Assembly: GCF_938074695.1 (NCBI RefSeq)
Contig: NZ_CALJEM010000032.1
Span: 1-43,921 of the forward strand
DNA from: an uncultured Thermosynechococcus sp.
GTDB taxonomy: Bacteria; Cyanobacteriota; Cyanobacteriia; Thermosynechococcales; Thermosynechococcaceae
DNA: 43,921 nucleotides
Direction: 5' to 3'
Every line of letters begins with the position of its first letter. The first letter of the stretch is position 1. Below, piece by piece: positions 35,876-43,921 of this stretch. Made by a program: the position numbers and the translations under genes. The notes under the pieces were generated by a model. The model was not told the DNA's origin. It ran no database searches and worked only from the letters and a program-made list of their open reading frames with translations.

Positions 35876-36670
35876 TTACAAATTTACTACATCGAAAAGT
35901 GTAATCTCATTCAGGAGTCTCTGCTTTGCCAGTTCTGCATATCGAGGATCTATTTCAACACCGACGCCTTTTCGTTTATTAGCAAAGGCTTCTACCAGTG
36001 TTGTACCACTGCCACAAAAGGGATCGAAGACAGTATCCCTCGGAAAACTGAAGAGTTTGATACATCTTCTCGGTAGCTCTCTTGGAAAGGGGGCAGGATG
36101 ACCAATCTTTTTTTTACTCTCACCACTAAATGTCCATAGGCCATTTGTCCATTCCATGAACTCTTCTCGCGTGATGTCAGGGTTTTGATTGGATTTGCGC
36201 CGCCATTCCTCCTTATACAGCACGACAATTAACTCTACTGGAGCAATCACATAGGGCGCTGAAGGCGACATCCAAGACCCCCAAGCGGTGCGGCGTGAAA
36301 TATTCCCTTCATTCCAGACAATGGTGGATTGATATTTCCAACCAACCTCTTGGGCTAAAACGGTCAAATCGGCGCCTACACTGCGCTGCCCCCCTTTGTT
36401 CTTATCCAGTGGAATATTGAGACACAATCGCCCGCCTATTTTTGTCCAATTCAAACAGTTTGACATCCAAACTCTACTAAACTCTAGATAATCACTGTAG
36501 GGGACATCATCTTTCACCGAGTGATATTCAAGACCGACATTATAGGGCGGAGAAGTCACAATTAAGTCAATAAAAGGCTCAGTAAATAAGTCCGAATTAA
36601 GGCTATTGTCAAGGAATAGCCATATATCTTTCATTTGGAAAAATGCTTGTTTTTTAGAGATTATTTCCAT
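35876..36670 (-). CDS. Type II DNA methyltransferase (beta-class, TSPPY)
   Basis: 264 aa. An S-adenosylmethionine-dependent DNA amino-methyltransferase. The catalytic motif IV TSPPYN lies near residue 39, before the AdoMet-binding motif I DPFCGSGTTLVEAFANKRKG (about 219-238). This order is beta-class. The Ser-Pro-Pro-Tyr form is common in N4-cytosine methylases but not exclusive. It should protect the host from the endonuclease encoded just upstream; its ATG overlaps the end of that gene by ten bases. AT-rich and HIP1-free, unlike its surroundings, hence probably acquired by transfer. Confidence 0.85.
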   Translation of the reverse strand: MEIISKKQAFFQMKDIWLFLDNSLNSDLFTEPFIDLIVTSPPYNVGLEYHSVKDDVPYSDYLEFSRVWMSNCLNWTKIGGRLCLNIPLDKNKGGQRSVGADLTVLAQEVGWKYQSTIVWNEGNISRRTAWGSWMSPSAPYVIAPVELIVVLYKEEWRRKSNQNPDITREEFMEWTNGLWTFSGESKKKIGHPAPFPRELPRRCIKLFSFPRDTVFDPFCGSGTTLVEAFANKRKGVGVEIDPRYAELAKQRLLNEITLFDVVNL

Positions 36671-37335
36671 TGATCTTCTCGTACTAGTTTTTTAAGATCT
36701 GGTATTAAGTCTTTCATGGATTTTACTTTGTCAGCTCTATCAAAGTCCTGTTTTGCGATATAAACACCGTCGAGATCATATTCTAGTACAATGCGTGCCT
36801 TTCTGGGATTGGCTTTTGAAGATAGCTCATTGTCTTTATCAGGTGTGACCATTAGCACTTTTATGTGCTTAGTGGTATTAAAACTAGCTAGCTTCAGTTT
36901 CCAGTAAGGAGTTTCAGTGTATCTCTCACGAAAAGAATTTTTAACAGAAATAATCACTATTACTTGGTAGTTATTTTTGGAATAGATAACAATATCACTA
37001 TCTGGTAGTACTGAGTATTCACCAAAGAAAACTTCTATATTCCTTCTGACTGTTTCTAATTCGGGAGTTTTGGGATTGATTAACTCGCGATCAGAGGTTA
37101 TTCCTAATCCATGGTTATAACAAAAATCTTGCAAAAGTCTTTTGGTAATGTCTTCTAATACCCGACCAATAGTTGAAACCCATGCTTGCCTTGCCATTTT
37201 ATCATTTTCATAGGAGTGATTTGAATAAAATTGACTTTGCTGTTGATCTAGAAACTCATTTAATTTTTCAAGTGCTGCATCCCCGTGCTCTTTCAGAAAG
37301 GCTTCAAAGCTCTTAAGAATTTCTTCCTTATCCAT
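36661..37335 (-). CDS. Type II restriction endonuclease, BsaWI/CCGG-family-like
   Basis: 224 aa. The centre has a PD-(D/E)XK-type core: PDSDIVI supplies the Asp, and IISVKNSFRERYTE supplies a Lys. The latter also contains the R-E-R triplet that contacts CCGG in the CCGG-family enzymes (BsaWI, NgoMIV, Ecl18kI). It is followed by PYWKLKLAS. The N-terminal 60 residues are helical, as in BsaWI. I infer a target containing CCGG, most likely of BsaWI type (WCCGGW); this is not proven. The stop overlaps the methylase start. Strong AT bias compared with the flanks supports horizontal transfer. Confidence 0.65.
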   Translation of the reverse strand: MDKEEILKSFEAFLKEHGDAALEKLNEFLDQQQSQFYSNHSYENDKMARQAWVSTIGRVLEDITKRLLQDFCYNHGLGITSDRELINPKTPELETVRRNIEVFFGEYSVLPDSDIVIYSKNNYQVIVIISVKNSFRERYTETPYWKLKLASFNTTKHIKVLMVTPDKDNELSSKANPRKARIVLEYDLDGVYIAKQDFDRADKVKSMKDLIPDLKKLVREDQWK

Positions 37336-37810
37336 TTACTCTACTCCAACTCTACTTCAGAAGTGTTGATCGTCAGTTTGAAAAGCGAGAAAGTAAGGAA
37401 AGAGGTATCGCATCCTTGCCTCAAAAGATCAAAACATTGTTCGACTTATTATTTCATCTTTTGTAGTTATTGTCAAGTCTGTTCTGAAGTGCCTCGGTTC
37501 TTGTGGCTATCCAGTTCTAAATTCGCAACCGGTCTTGAAGATCTAGCTAACATCTGTTTTCACAATATGGGAGACTTGTTTTATTAGCTTAATTAGCTTA
37601 ACTATTCAGAATTTGGTTGGTAGAAAAATAAAACAATACACAGAAAATTTTCAAGCCAAGAGTTTCTAGATGATTTATGTGAAGTGAACAGAAGGTGGTT
37701 GTGTGCGTTAAAAATGCTATGTCAGAAGAGGGTGAAGGGGATCGTGAACTAGAGATACGATATAGGCTAGAGAAAAAATGCCCTAATTTCCTTGAGGAGG
37801 AGTGAATTCC
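37336..37810. other. AT-rich intergenic region of the restriction-modification island
   Basis: 475 bases without a convincing gene. The left part is upstream of the endonuclease gene and must hold its promoter. A perfect direct repeat, attagctta-attagctta (37583-37600), is present. GAGGAGGAG at about 37794-37802 is the ribosome site of cofH. The composition is AT-rich up to about 37790, then changes abruptly at cofH, marking the right edge of the foreign segment. No tRNA or insertion sequence ends seen. Confidence 0.5.
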
Positions 37811-39016
37811 ATGCAGACTACCGGGGCGATCGCGCGGCATGAGGCTCAGGCATTCGCGGAGCTAGAGGAGGTTCTGGCTAACAACGGCATTTCTGCTCCA
37901 CAGGCTTTGCATCTTTTGACAACCGCCCTTCCTGTGGCCGCCGTCAGTGACCCTCAAGACCCCTTGCCCCCCCTCCTCAGGGCGCTGCAAACCGCCAGCG
38001 ATCGCCTGCGCCAACAACAGGTGGGAGATACCGTCACCTATGTGGTTAACCGCAACATCAACTTCACGAATATCTGCGAACAACACTGCGGCTTCTGTGC
38101 CTTTCGCCGCGATGCCACCGCTGCCGATGCCTACTGGCTCGATATTGACAGGATTCTTGGCAAAGTGGCTGATGCAGTTGCCCAAGGCGCAACGGAAATC
38201 TGTATGCAGGGGGGACTCAATCCAGCCGCCAAGGAAGGCAGCTCTACGTTGCGCTATTACCAATCCCTCGTGCGGGAAATTAAAACCGCCTTTCCTGGCG
38301 TCCATCTCCACGCCTTTTCGCCCCAAGAGATTCAATTTATTGCCCGTGAAGATGGCCTTTCCTATGCCCAAGTGATTGACGTTCTGCATCAGAGTGGGGT
38401 GGACTCCATGCCCGGTACGGCTGCGGAGGTGCTCGTGGATCGCGTGCGCTCAAGAATTTGTCCTGAGAAAATTAACACCGCCACTTGGCTGGAGATTGTG
38501 GAAACAGCCCATCGCTTGGGGGTATGGACAACCAGTACAATGCTCTGCGGCCACATTGAAACCCCCGCGGATCAAGTGGCTCACCTACAACACCTACAGC
38601 GACTTCAGCAAAAAGCCCTGGAGCGCGACTATCCCGCCCGCATTACGGAGTTTATCCTGCTGCCTTACGTCGGGGAACTTGCGCCCAAGGCAATGCGACA
38701 ATGGGTAGGACACCTCCAGCCACAGCTATTACCGACATTGGTACTGACGGCGGTGGCGCGGTTATTTTTGGGACAGTGGATTGTCAACCACCAGCCCAGT
38801 TGGGTCAAACTCGGCCTAGGGGGGGCAACCATGGCACTGGATTGGGGCTGTAATGATTTGGGGGGAACGCTGATGGAAGAACATATCACTTCAGCGGCCG
38901 GAGCACAGGGAGGAACAGGAGTTAGCCCAGCCAATCTCGTGGCAGCAATTCGCTCCTTGGGGCGAACCCCGCGTCAGCGCACCACACTGTACGCACTTGT
39001 TGGAGAGCCTCGATGA
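37811..39016 (+). CDS. cofH: FO synthase subunit 2 (CofH)
   Basis: 401 aa radical-SAM enzyme that joins 4-hydroxyphenyl-derived tyrosine to the ribityl-diaminouracil in making the 5-deazaflavin FO, a light-harvesting cofactor of some cyanobacterial photolyases. The cluster motif CEQHCGFC has Cys89, Cys93 and Cys96. It is followed by [34 protein letters not shown] and [10 protein letters not shown], all conserved. C-terminal [20 protein letters not shown] is also characteristic. The ATG at 37811 has GAGGAGGAG eight bases upstream. The stop overlaps the DUF3352 start (ATGA). Confidence 0.9.
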   Translation: MQTTGAIARHEAQAFAELEEVLANNGISAPQALHLLTTALPVAAVSDPQDPLPPLLRALQTASDRLRQQQVGDTVTYVVNRNINFTNICEQHCGFCAFRRDATAADAYWLDIDRILGKVADAVAQGATEICMQGGLNPAAKEGSSTLRYYQSLVREIKTAFPGVHLHAFSPQEIQFIAREDGLSYAQVIDVLHQSGVDSMPGTAAEVLVDRVRSRICPEKINTATWLEIVETAHRLGVWTTSTMLCGHIETPADQVAHLQHLQRLQQKALERDYPARITEFILLPYVGELAPKAMRQWVGHLQPQLLPTLVLTAVARLFLGQWIVNHQPSWVKLGLGGATMALDWGCNDLGGTLMEEHITSAAGAQGGTGVSPANLVAAIRSLGRTPRQRTTLYALVGEPR

Positions 39017-40614
39017 CCCTTAAATCTCAGCCCTCAGTTCAGTCTGCCCGTCGGTTCCAGCCCTGGTTTGTGGGTGGTGCAGCAGTTGTCATTGTCGGCG
39101 CAGCCGCTGCAGCCGGGGTCTTTCTATGGCAACGCTTCAGTCAACGTCCGATCGCCCCAGGGATGGCGATCGCTCCCCCAACGGCCTTGCTGACCCTCAC
39201 CCTGCCCACCGATCCCCAGCCTTGGGAAGCCCTTGCCAAAAGTGGCTTATTGCAAACACAACCCTGGTTAAATCCCACCTATGCGCCTTTGTCGCCGGCG
39301 GGAGTCAATCTTGAGCAGCTAGATTACCTCAAGGATGTGCGTCCTTTCATCGGTGACCAGGCCACCCTAGTACTCTTGCCCATGACGCCGGAATCGCTTA
39401 GGGAATCGCCACTGCCCCCCTATGCTTGGATTGTGCCGACGCTAAATCTCCCCATGGGAGAGCAACTCCTGCAAAGTGTTATCGGCGAACCCATCACAGA
39501 AATCAATGGCGTCAAAATCTTCAAGGCCAAGGGAATTCTCCCCGACCCCGATGGTGGCGCGATCGCCCTCCTCAAGCACGCAGACAAAGCCTACCTTGTC
39601 TGGAGTCAGCACCAGAGCGCTTTGCAACAGGTCATTGCCACCGCCCAAGCCAACAACGGCATTGCCCGCCAGCCCAACTATCAACAGGCAGTCAAGGGGT
39701 TATCGGATCATCGCCCTTTGGCGGAACTCTATTTGAACTTGCCTGCCTTTTTAGCCAGTCAGATGGCTGCCCCTGAGGGACGTCTGCCTGAACCCCCTCG
39801 CGAGCTACAGGGGATGGTGCTCACCGCCGACCTGACCCCTGAGCAGATTGAGCTAGAGGCCGTGACGTGGCGTTCCGAACAGAATCAAGCCTTGGTCAGT
39901 GAAGGCCAAAGCCGTGAACTCAGTCGTCTCGTGCCTGAAACAACTCTGGCGTTTTACAGTACAGGCTCCTTTAGGAGTTCATGGCAGAATGCACCTGCCT
40001 CCATTAAAGAGACAATCGCCAACACCGTTAAAGATCTCACTGGCCTCGATTGGCAGCAGGCTTTTGTGCCTTGGATGGATGGTGAGTTTGCCGCTGCTTT
40101 TGTGCCCATTGCTTCGCTGGGGAATGCTCCTAGCTTGCTCTTTTTAACGCAGACCAGCAGTCGCCCCCAAGCTAGCCAAGCCCTCAGTCAACTGGATAGC
40201 CAAATTCGCGATCGCCTGCGCTGGCAAGTGCAGCAAACGGCAACAGAACCCCAACCCATCACCACCTGGCGCATTCCCCCCGGCCTGCCGGTGGGACAGC
40301 ATGGCTGGCTCAATGACAATACCTTTTTTTTGACGTTGGGGCCTCTGACGGATGTGAGTCGCCGTCCTGAGCGCTCCCTAGCGGACTCTCCCCTCTACCG
40401 GGCTGTGCTTCCCAATCCGAAAGGCACACAGTTCTACCTGAATTTGAGTGATCTAGGGCCATTGCAAAACAACTTGCTCGTGCCACAACTGGCTCCCGAA
40501 GTGGCGCGATCGCTCCAGCCCTTTGCTGCTCTAGGCATCACTAGTGATGTGCGGGATAATCAGTTTACCCACTACATTGCCCGAATTCGCCTAAAACCAA
40601 TCTCATCACGGTAG
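39013..40614 (+). CDS. DUF3352 family membrane-anchored protein
   Basis: 533 aa. One N-terminal membrane segment (residues about 17-40, [20 protein letters not shown]) places the large C-terminal part outside the cytoplasm. That part has the cyanobacterial DUF3352 layout: [34 protein letters not shown], a central repeat-like beta/alpha region, and [14 protein letters not shown] near the end. Function unknown. It overlaps cofH by the ATGA, so the two are co-translated, though no link between a deazaflavin pathway and this family is known to me. Confidence 0.8.
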   Translation: MTLKSQPSVQSARRFQPWFVGGAAVVIVGAAAAAGVFLWQRFSQRPIAPGMAIAPPTALLTLTLPTDPQPWEALAKSGLLQTQPWLNPTYAPLSPAGVNLEQLDYLKDVRPFIGDQATLVLLPMTPESLRESPLPPYAWIVPTLNLPMGEQLLQSVIGEPITEINGVKIFKAKGILPDPDGGAIALLKHADKAYLVWSQHQSALQQVIATAQANNGIARQPNYQQAVKGLSDHRPLAELYLNLPAFLASQMAAPEGRLPEPPRELQGMVLTADLTPEQIELEAVTWRSEQNQALVSEGQSRELSRLVPETTLAFYSTGSFRSSWQNAPASIKETIANTVKDLTGLDWQQAFVPWMDGEFAAAFVPIASLGNAPSLLFLTQTSSRPQASQALSQLDSQIRDRLRWQVQQTATEPQPITTWRIPPGLPVGQHGWLNDNTFFLTLGPLTDVSRRPERSLADSPLYRAVLPNPKGTQFYLNLSDLGPLQNNLLVPQLAPEVARSLQPFAALGITSDVRDNQFTHYIARIRLKPISSR

Positions 40615-40685
40615 ATTCGGTCAAGGTCGAGGGCACTCTCAAATATAGACTCGGATTTGCGATCTAAGGAAGTGACTCAATTACT

Positions 40686-41615
40686 GTGGAACCGGATGTT
40701 TTGCTGAAACGATATAACCTTGGCGATCGCAATTTCGCAGGGATACATTTGCGCCATGCTAACCTGAGTCGGTATGTTTTGGCGGGCATTGACCTTTCCC
40801 GTGCCGACCTCACGGATGCTGCTTTACAAAGTACTAACCTGCAAGGGGCTGATTTGCGGGGAGCAATCCTAACTGCCGTCAATCTCAGTCAAGCAGATCT
40901 GCGGGGGGCCGATCTGCGGGGGGTGATTTTAATCAGTGCCGATCTGCGCTGGGCGTCTCTGCGCAAGGCTAACTTAACGGGAGCAGATTTGACCCGTGCC
41001 AACCTTGCCAATGCCGATCTTAGTGAGGCCAACCTCACCGGTGCCCAACTTAGTGAAGCAATTTTACGGGATGCCAATCTCACGCTCACGGATCTCACCC
41101 TTGCCGAGCTAGAGCGGGCCAACCTGAGCCGTGCCAACTTAACTGAAGCGTACCTGCGGGGTGCCGATCTCGCGGATGCGGTTTTGCGGGAAAGTCAACT
41201 TGTACAGGCCAATTTACGCGGTGCCAATCTCAGCGCCACGAATTTGCAACAGGCCAACCTAGAGCGGGCGATTCTCATCGGGGCGAATCTGCGCCGTGCC
41301 CGCCTTGAAGAAGCCAATCTGCGGGAGGTGGCTTTCAAGGAAGCCAATTTACGCCATGCCTGTTTGGACAAAGCCAACCTTGTGGGTGCCGATTTACGGG
41401 GGGTGAGCCTTGCTCAAGCCCTATTGCGGGGAGCAGATCTGAGTTCAGCGATTCTCATTGGTGCCAATTTAATGGGGGCAAATCTCAGTGGTGCCGACTT
41501 GCGGGGAGCCAATCTCATTGAAGCAATTCTCACAGGCGCCAGTCTCAATGGCGTGGATCTCAGTGCCGTGGAGATGAGTGAGGCGATACTGCCGGATGGC
41601 TATCTCTCGGAATAG
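40686..41615 (+). CDS. Pentapeptide repeat protein
   Basis: 309 aa. From about residue 20 to the end, almost the whole protein consists of A(D/N)LXX repeats (for example GADLRGAILTAVNLSQADLR), giving a long right-handed quadrilateral beta-helix. No other domain, signal peptide or membrane helix. The start is a GTG at 40686, since no in-frame ATG precedes the repeats. Such proteins are numerous in cyanobacteria and mostly of unknown role; a few inhibit gyrase by mimicking DNA. Stands alone between the DUF3352 gene and leuB. Confidence 0.9.
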   Translation: MEPDVLLKRYNLGDRNFAGIHLRHANLSRYVLAGIDLSRADLTDAALQSTNLQGADLRGAILTAVNLSQADLRGADLRGVILISADLRWASLRKANLTGADLTRANLANADLSEANLTGAQLSEAILRDANLTLTDLTLAELERANLSRANLTEAYLRGADLADAVLRESQLVQANLRGANLSATNLQQANLERAILIGANLRRARLEEANLREVAFKEANLRHACLDKANLVGADLRGVSLAQALLRGADLSSAILIGANLMGANLSGADLRGANLIEAILTGASLNGVDLSAVEMSEAILPDGYLSE

Positions 41616-41672
41616 TCTCAGGGAGAGACCGCTGCTGGTGTAGAGTAAAAGATCAGTGATTTTGAGAGAGGC

Positions 41673-42758
41673 ATGGCAACCCCATATCGGATTGCGGTTT
41701 TGGCCGGGGATGGCATTGGTCCAGAAATTACCGCTGTAGCGCTGGAGGTGTTGCGGGCGATCGCCCCTCGCTTTAACCTCGAATTTGAGTTTGTGCCTGC
41801 GTTAGTGGGGGGAGCGGCCATTGACGCGGTGGGAGAACCCCTGCCAGCCGCAACCCTCAAAACCTGTCGCCAGAGTGATGCCGTCCTTCTAGCTGCCATT
41901 GGCGGCACGCAGTGGGACAATTTGCCCCGCCATCTGCGCCCGGAAACCGGCCTCCTTGCCCTCCGCGCCGGTCTGGGGTTATTTGCCAACTTACGCCCCG
42001 CCAAAATCTTTCCCCAACTGATCCATGCCTCTTCCTTGAAGCCAGAGGTGATTGCGGGTGTGGATCTGATGGTGGTGCGCGAACTCACGGGTGGCATTTA
42101 CTTTGGTCAACCGCGGGGAATCTTCACCACTGAAACGGGGGAGCAGCGGGGGGTTAATACCATGGCCTACACTGCAGGCGAGATTGATCGCATTGGGCGA
42201 GTGGCCTTTGAGATCGCCCGCAAACGGCAGGGCAAGCTCTGCTCGGTAGATAAGGCCAATGTTCTCGAGGTCTCTCAACTGTGGCGCGATCGCCTGAGTG
42301 CCCTGAGTATAGAGTATCCCGATGTGGCGCTAACCCATCTTTACGTGGACAATGCCGCCATGCAGCTAGTGCGCGCCCCAAAACAATTTGACACAATTGT
42401 TACCGCTAACCTATTTGGGGATATTCTCTCTGACATTGCGGCAATGCTCACGGGGAGTATTGGAATGCTGCCCTCGGCAAGTCTGGGGGAATCTGGTCCC
42501 GGTCTGTTTGAACCGGTGCACGGCTCTGCCCCAGATATTGCCGGTCAAGATAAGGCCAATCCTTTGGCAATGGTGCTGAGTGCAGCAATGATGCTGCGTT
42601 ACGGTCTGAACCAGCCAGCGGCAGCGCAAGCAATTGAGGAGGCAATTACTGCCGTTTTAGATCGCGGGTATCGCACCGCCGATCTCATGGCGGAGGGCTG
42701 TACCCTTGTGGGCTGTCGGGAGATGGGTGACCTGTTGATTAAGGAATTGTCCCCCTAG
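41673..42758 (+). CDS. leuB: 3-isopropylmalate dehydrogenase
   Basis: 361 aa. NAD-dependent oxidative decarboxylation of 3-isopropylmalate in leucine synthesis; cytosolic dimer. Motifs: [20 protein letters not shown] at the N-terminus, [50 protein letters not shown] and [34 protein letters not shown] holds the conserved Asp residues that bind the divalent cation. [20 protein letters not shown] is the cofactor loop and indicates NAD preference. Complete. GAGAGAG lies just before the ATG. Confidence 0.95.
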   Translation: MATPYRIAVLAGDGIGPEITAVALEVLRAIAPRFNLEFEFVPALVGGAAIDAVGEPLPAATLKTCRQSDAVLLAAIGGTQWDNLPRHLRPETGLLALRAGLGLFANLRPAKIFPQLIHASSLKPEVIAGVDLMVVRELTGGIYFGQPRGIFTTETGEQRGVNTMAYTAGEIDRIGRVAFEIARKRQGKLCSVDKANVLEVSQLWRDRLSALSIEYPDVALTHLYVDNAAMQLVRAPKQFDTIVTANLFGDILSDIAAMLTGSIGMLPSASLGESGPGLFEPVHGSAPDIAGQDKANPLAMVLSAAMMLRYGLNQPAAAQAIEEAITAVLDRGYRTADLMAEGCTLVGCREMGDLLIKELSP

Positions 42759-42784
42759 ACCCCCAGCCACCGCTCCTCCTGCCT

Positions 42785-43921
42785 TTAGACACCGATTAAC
42801 TTGTCGCGGTCTAGGGTTGCAACGAGGTCAAGAGACGGAAGGCGGGAAAACTCTTGACTCAGGCGATGGGCTAAGTGCAGTACCCAGGGCAGGCGAGCAT
42901 GGCTGAAAGCACTCCCCGGATGTAACTGGGTCAAGTGGTAGGTTTGGATGGCCAGTTGCTCTAGGGAAGTTTTCCCATACTCGTGAACCACCCGCAGAGG
43001 TCGAGCACTGCCGAGTTCCTTGCCCCTACTTTTGATGGGTTGGCTGCTAATGAGAATAAATGAGCGCTCTTGTTCCTCAAAAACCACGGTTCCCTTCGGG
43101 GCAGCGGCATATTGATCATTTTCTATTTTTTGAGGATCATTTTCTATTTTTTGAGGATCATTTTCTATTTTTTGAGCGAGCCGCCCTGCACCCGTTTTAC
43201 GCACACTCAGAAGATCTACCGCAATGTTCATTTTTCCGAGTTCATCAATTGTGCGTTGGAACTCGTCTTGCCGCGCTAAGCCATCCCGCAGCAGAAGAAC
43301 CTTCTTAGGATAGCGCTTTTCGGAGTGGTACTGCTTAAACTTACCCACGAGCTTGCAGACGGTCTGCCAGAGTGCCTCGCCACTGATTTTCTCCCCCCGT
43401 TGTACTGACGGCAGTTCCCACCCCAAGGATTGACCATTGGCAAGGATGGCAAAGGCAGGAGTGCCAAAGTATAGAGAACGATTGGTACCTGCATCGAAAC
43501 CAATGATCAGTTCCGCCCACTCAGAATGTGGCTGTAGATGGATGGGCTGCCACTTGGCTTTGCAAAGCAGACCCAAGACAATGTTGAAGGCTTTGTATTG
43601 ATTGAGATCTTTTGGTGTAAAAAACTGGGTGGCAATGCCTGCCCTCAGTGCCCCACTACGAACGCGCTGCTTTTCTGGAGAGTAAGGCATCATCACAAGG
43701 ATTGTTCTAACTCCTTCCCTAGCCCACTGCTGCCAAAATTCCTGCTGTTGGAGATCGCCTTCGCCCATATCAGATCGCGTGCGAAATGACTGAATTTCCA
43801 AGGATTTGCCGTGGATGCGCCCCAACTCCTTCAGGCACTTAGTAATTTCCTTGGGACAGATGTGCTCGTCTGTGCACAAGTTCAGCAGGCCGAATTTCTC
43901 TTCGCCGACGCGAGCACAGCC
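42785..43921 (-). CDS. Prokaryotic Argonaute, MID-PIWI part (partial; 5' end outside window)
   Basis: The frame runs open to the right edge (14 codons beyond the TTG at 43879), so the gene is truncated by the window. Counting from that TTG, residues about 15-115 are a MID domain (ILVMMPYSPEKQRVRSGALR, AGIATQFF, LLGLLCKAKW). The rest is PIWI: Asp129 (IIGFDAGTN), Glu163 (QRGEKI), Asp199 (LLLRDGL) and His337 (LHLAHRL), a DEDH tetrad. The last strand and tail (DRDKLIGV) resemble Thermus thermophilus Ago closely. It should be a guide-directed nuclease in host defence or chromosome decatenation. Three heptad copies (KIENDPQ) interrupt PIWI at residues 237-255. Confidence 0.88.
   Translation of the reverse strand, partial: GCARVGEEKFGLLNLCTDEHICPKEITKCLKELGRIHGKSLEIQSFRTRSDMGEGDLQQQEFWQQWAREGVRTILVMMPYSPEKQRVRSGALRAGIATQFFTPKDLNQYKAFNIVLGLLCKAKWQPIHLQPHSEWAELIIGFDAGTNRSLYFGTPAFAILANGQSLGWELPSVQRGEKISGEALWQTVCKLVGKFKQYHSEKRYPKKVLLLRDGLARQDEFQRTIDELGKMNIAVDLLSVRKTGAGRLAQKIENDPQKIENDPQKIENDQYAAAPKGTVVFEEQERSFILISSQPIKSRGKELGSARPLRVVHEYGKTSLEQLAIQTYHLTQLHPGSAFSHARLPWVLHLAHRLSQEFSRLPSLDLVATLDRDKLIGV
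43114..43176. repeat. Three perfect 21-bp tandem repeats inside the Argonaute gene
   Basis: Three identical copies of gatcattttctattttttga plus g (43114-43134, 43135-43155, 43156-43176). On the coding minus strand each encodes a seven-residue unit equivalent to KIENDPQ. The unit is a multiple of three, so copy-number change would preserve the frame. It is markedly AT-rich within a GC-balanced gene. Confidence 0.95.

Noticed and set aside
40889-41377. Long minus-strand frames opposite the pentapeptide gene
   Set aside because: Arg/Ala/Ser-rich antisense shadows of the A(D/N)LXX repeats.
43114-43176. Repeats that might suggest a CRISPR array
   Set aside because: The 21-bp units are contiguous with no spacers and lie in frame inside the Argonaute gene.
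43060-43308. Plus-strand frame with FLFFEDH repeats
   Set aside because: It is the antisense shadow of the 21-bp repeat; the Argonaute frame explains the region and has conserved motifs.

Overview
The window looks like chromosomal DNA of a unicellular, probably thermophilic cyanobacterium close to Thermosynechococcus. Evidence: dense GCGATCGC (HIP1) palindromes, moderate-to-high GC with very short intergenic gaps, and cyanobacterial genes such as ntcA, gun4, the DUF512 radical-SAM protein, an acyl-lipid desaturase, a DUF3352 protein, cofH, a BMC shell protein and many pentapeptide repeats. The genus is inferred from sequence style and remembered protein sequences, not from a database search.

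Layout. 1-5.6 kb: the tail of a histidine kinase, scpA, an inositol-phosphatase-family gene, a C-terminally extended 2Fe-2S ferredoxin, a decayed DUF1269 gene, an unexplained structured RNA-like element, a repeat-containing membrane protein, and a fatty-acid desaturase. 5.7-12.2 kb: a collapsed glycoside-hydrolase gene, two conserved unknowns, ntcA, a cyclic-peptide-type ABC exporter coupled to a small membrane protein, and the DUF512 radical-SAM gene. 12.2-20.7 kb: hemC, a Pro-rich CHAT protein, a PP2C phosphatase, accD, rseP, nth, a Uma2-type remnant and gloB. 20.7-29.6 kb: an unknown Trp/Gln/Arg-rich protein, a CysQ-like phosphatase preceded by a probable overlooked small gene, rodA, a DUF3285-type small membrane protein, ybeY, dgkA, ychF, and glnA with a near-ideal NtcA promoter. 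29.6-35.8 kb: two GT4 glycosyltransferases behind a structured leader, a natD-like permease, an rfaE2-like nucleotidyltransferase, gun4, a secreted Spy-like protein, a decayed gene, and a single-domain BMC protein. 35.8-37.8 kb: a foreign-looking, AT-rich, HIP1-free restriction-modification pair. 37.8-43.9 kb: cofH, a DUF3352 protein, a pentapeptide protein, leuB, and the MID-PIWI half of a prokaryotic Argonaute that runs off the right edge.

Functional themes. Nitrogen control is represented by ntcA and, about 20 kb away, a glnA promoter with an NtcA site at the expected spacing. Genome defence is represented by a CCGG-family-like restriction endonuclease with its methylase, and by a long Argonaute resembling Thermus thermophilus Ago, with a DEDH tetrad and a threefold 21-bp tandem repeat inside PIWI. 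Tetrapyrrole and cofactor genes (hemC, gun4, cofH) and envelope genes (rodA, dgkA, desaturase, accD, glycosyltransferases) are scattered as short units.

At least four intergenic spaces contain recognisable remnants of dead genes (DUF1269, a GH63-like hydrolase, Uma2, a sulfotransferase-like family), and a fifth may hold a TPR remnant. This is a strong sign of ongoing genome reduction. The items least explained are the structured element at 2803-2891, the switch-like leader at 32282-32402, the Argonaute repeat insertion, and the small ORF coupled to the CysQ-like gene.
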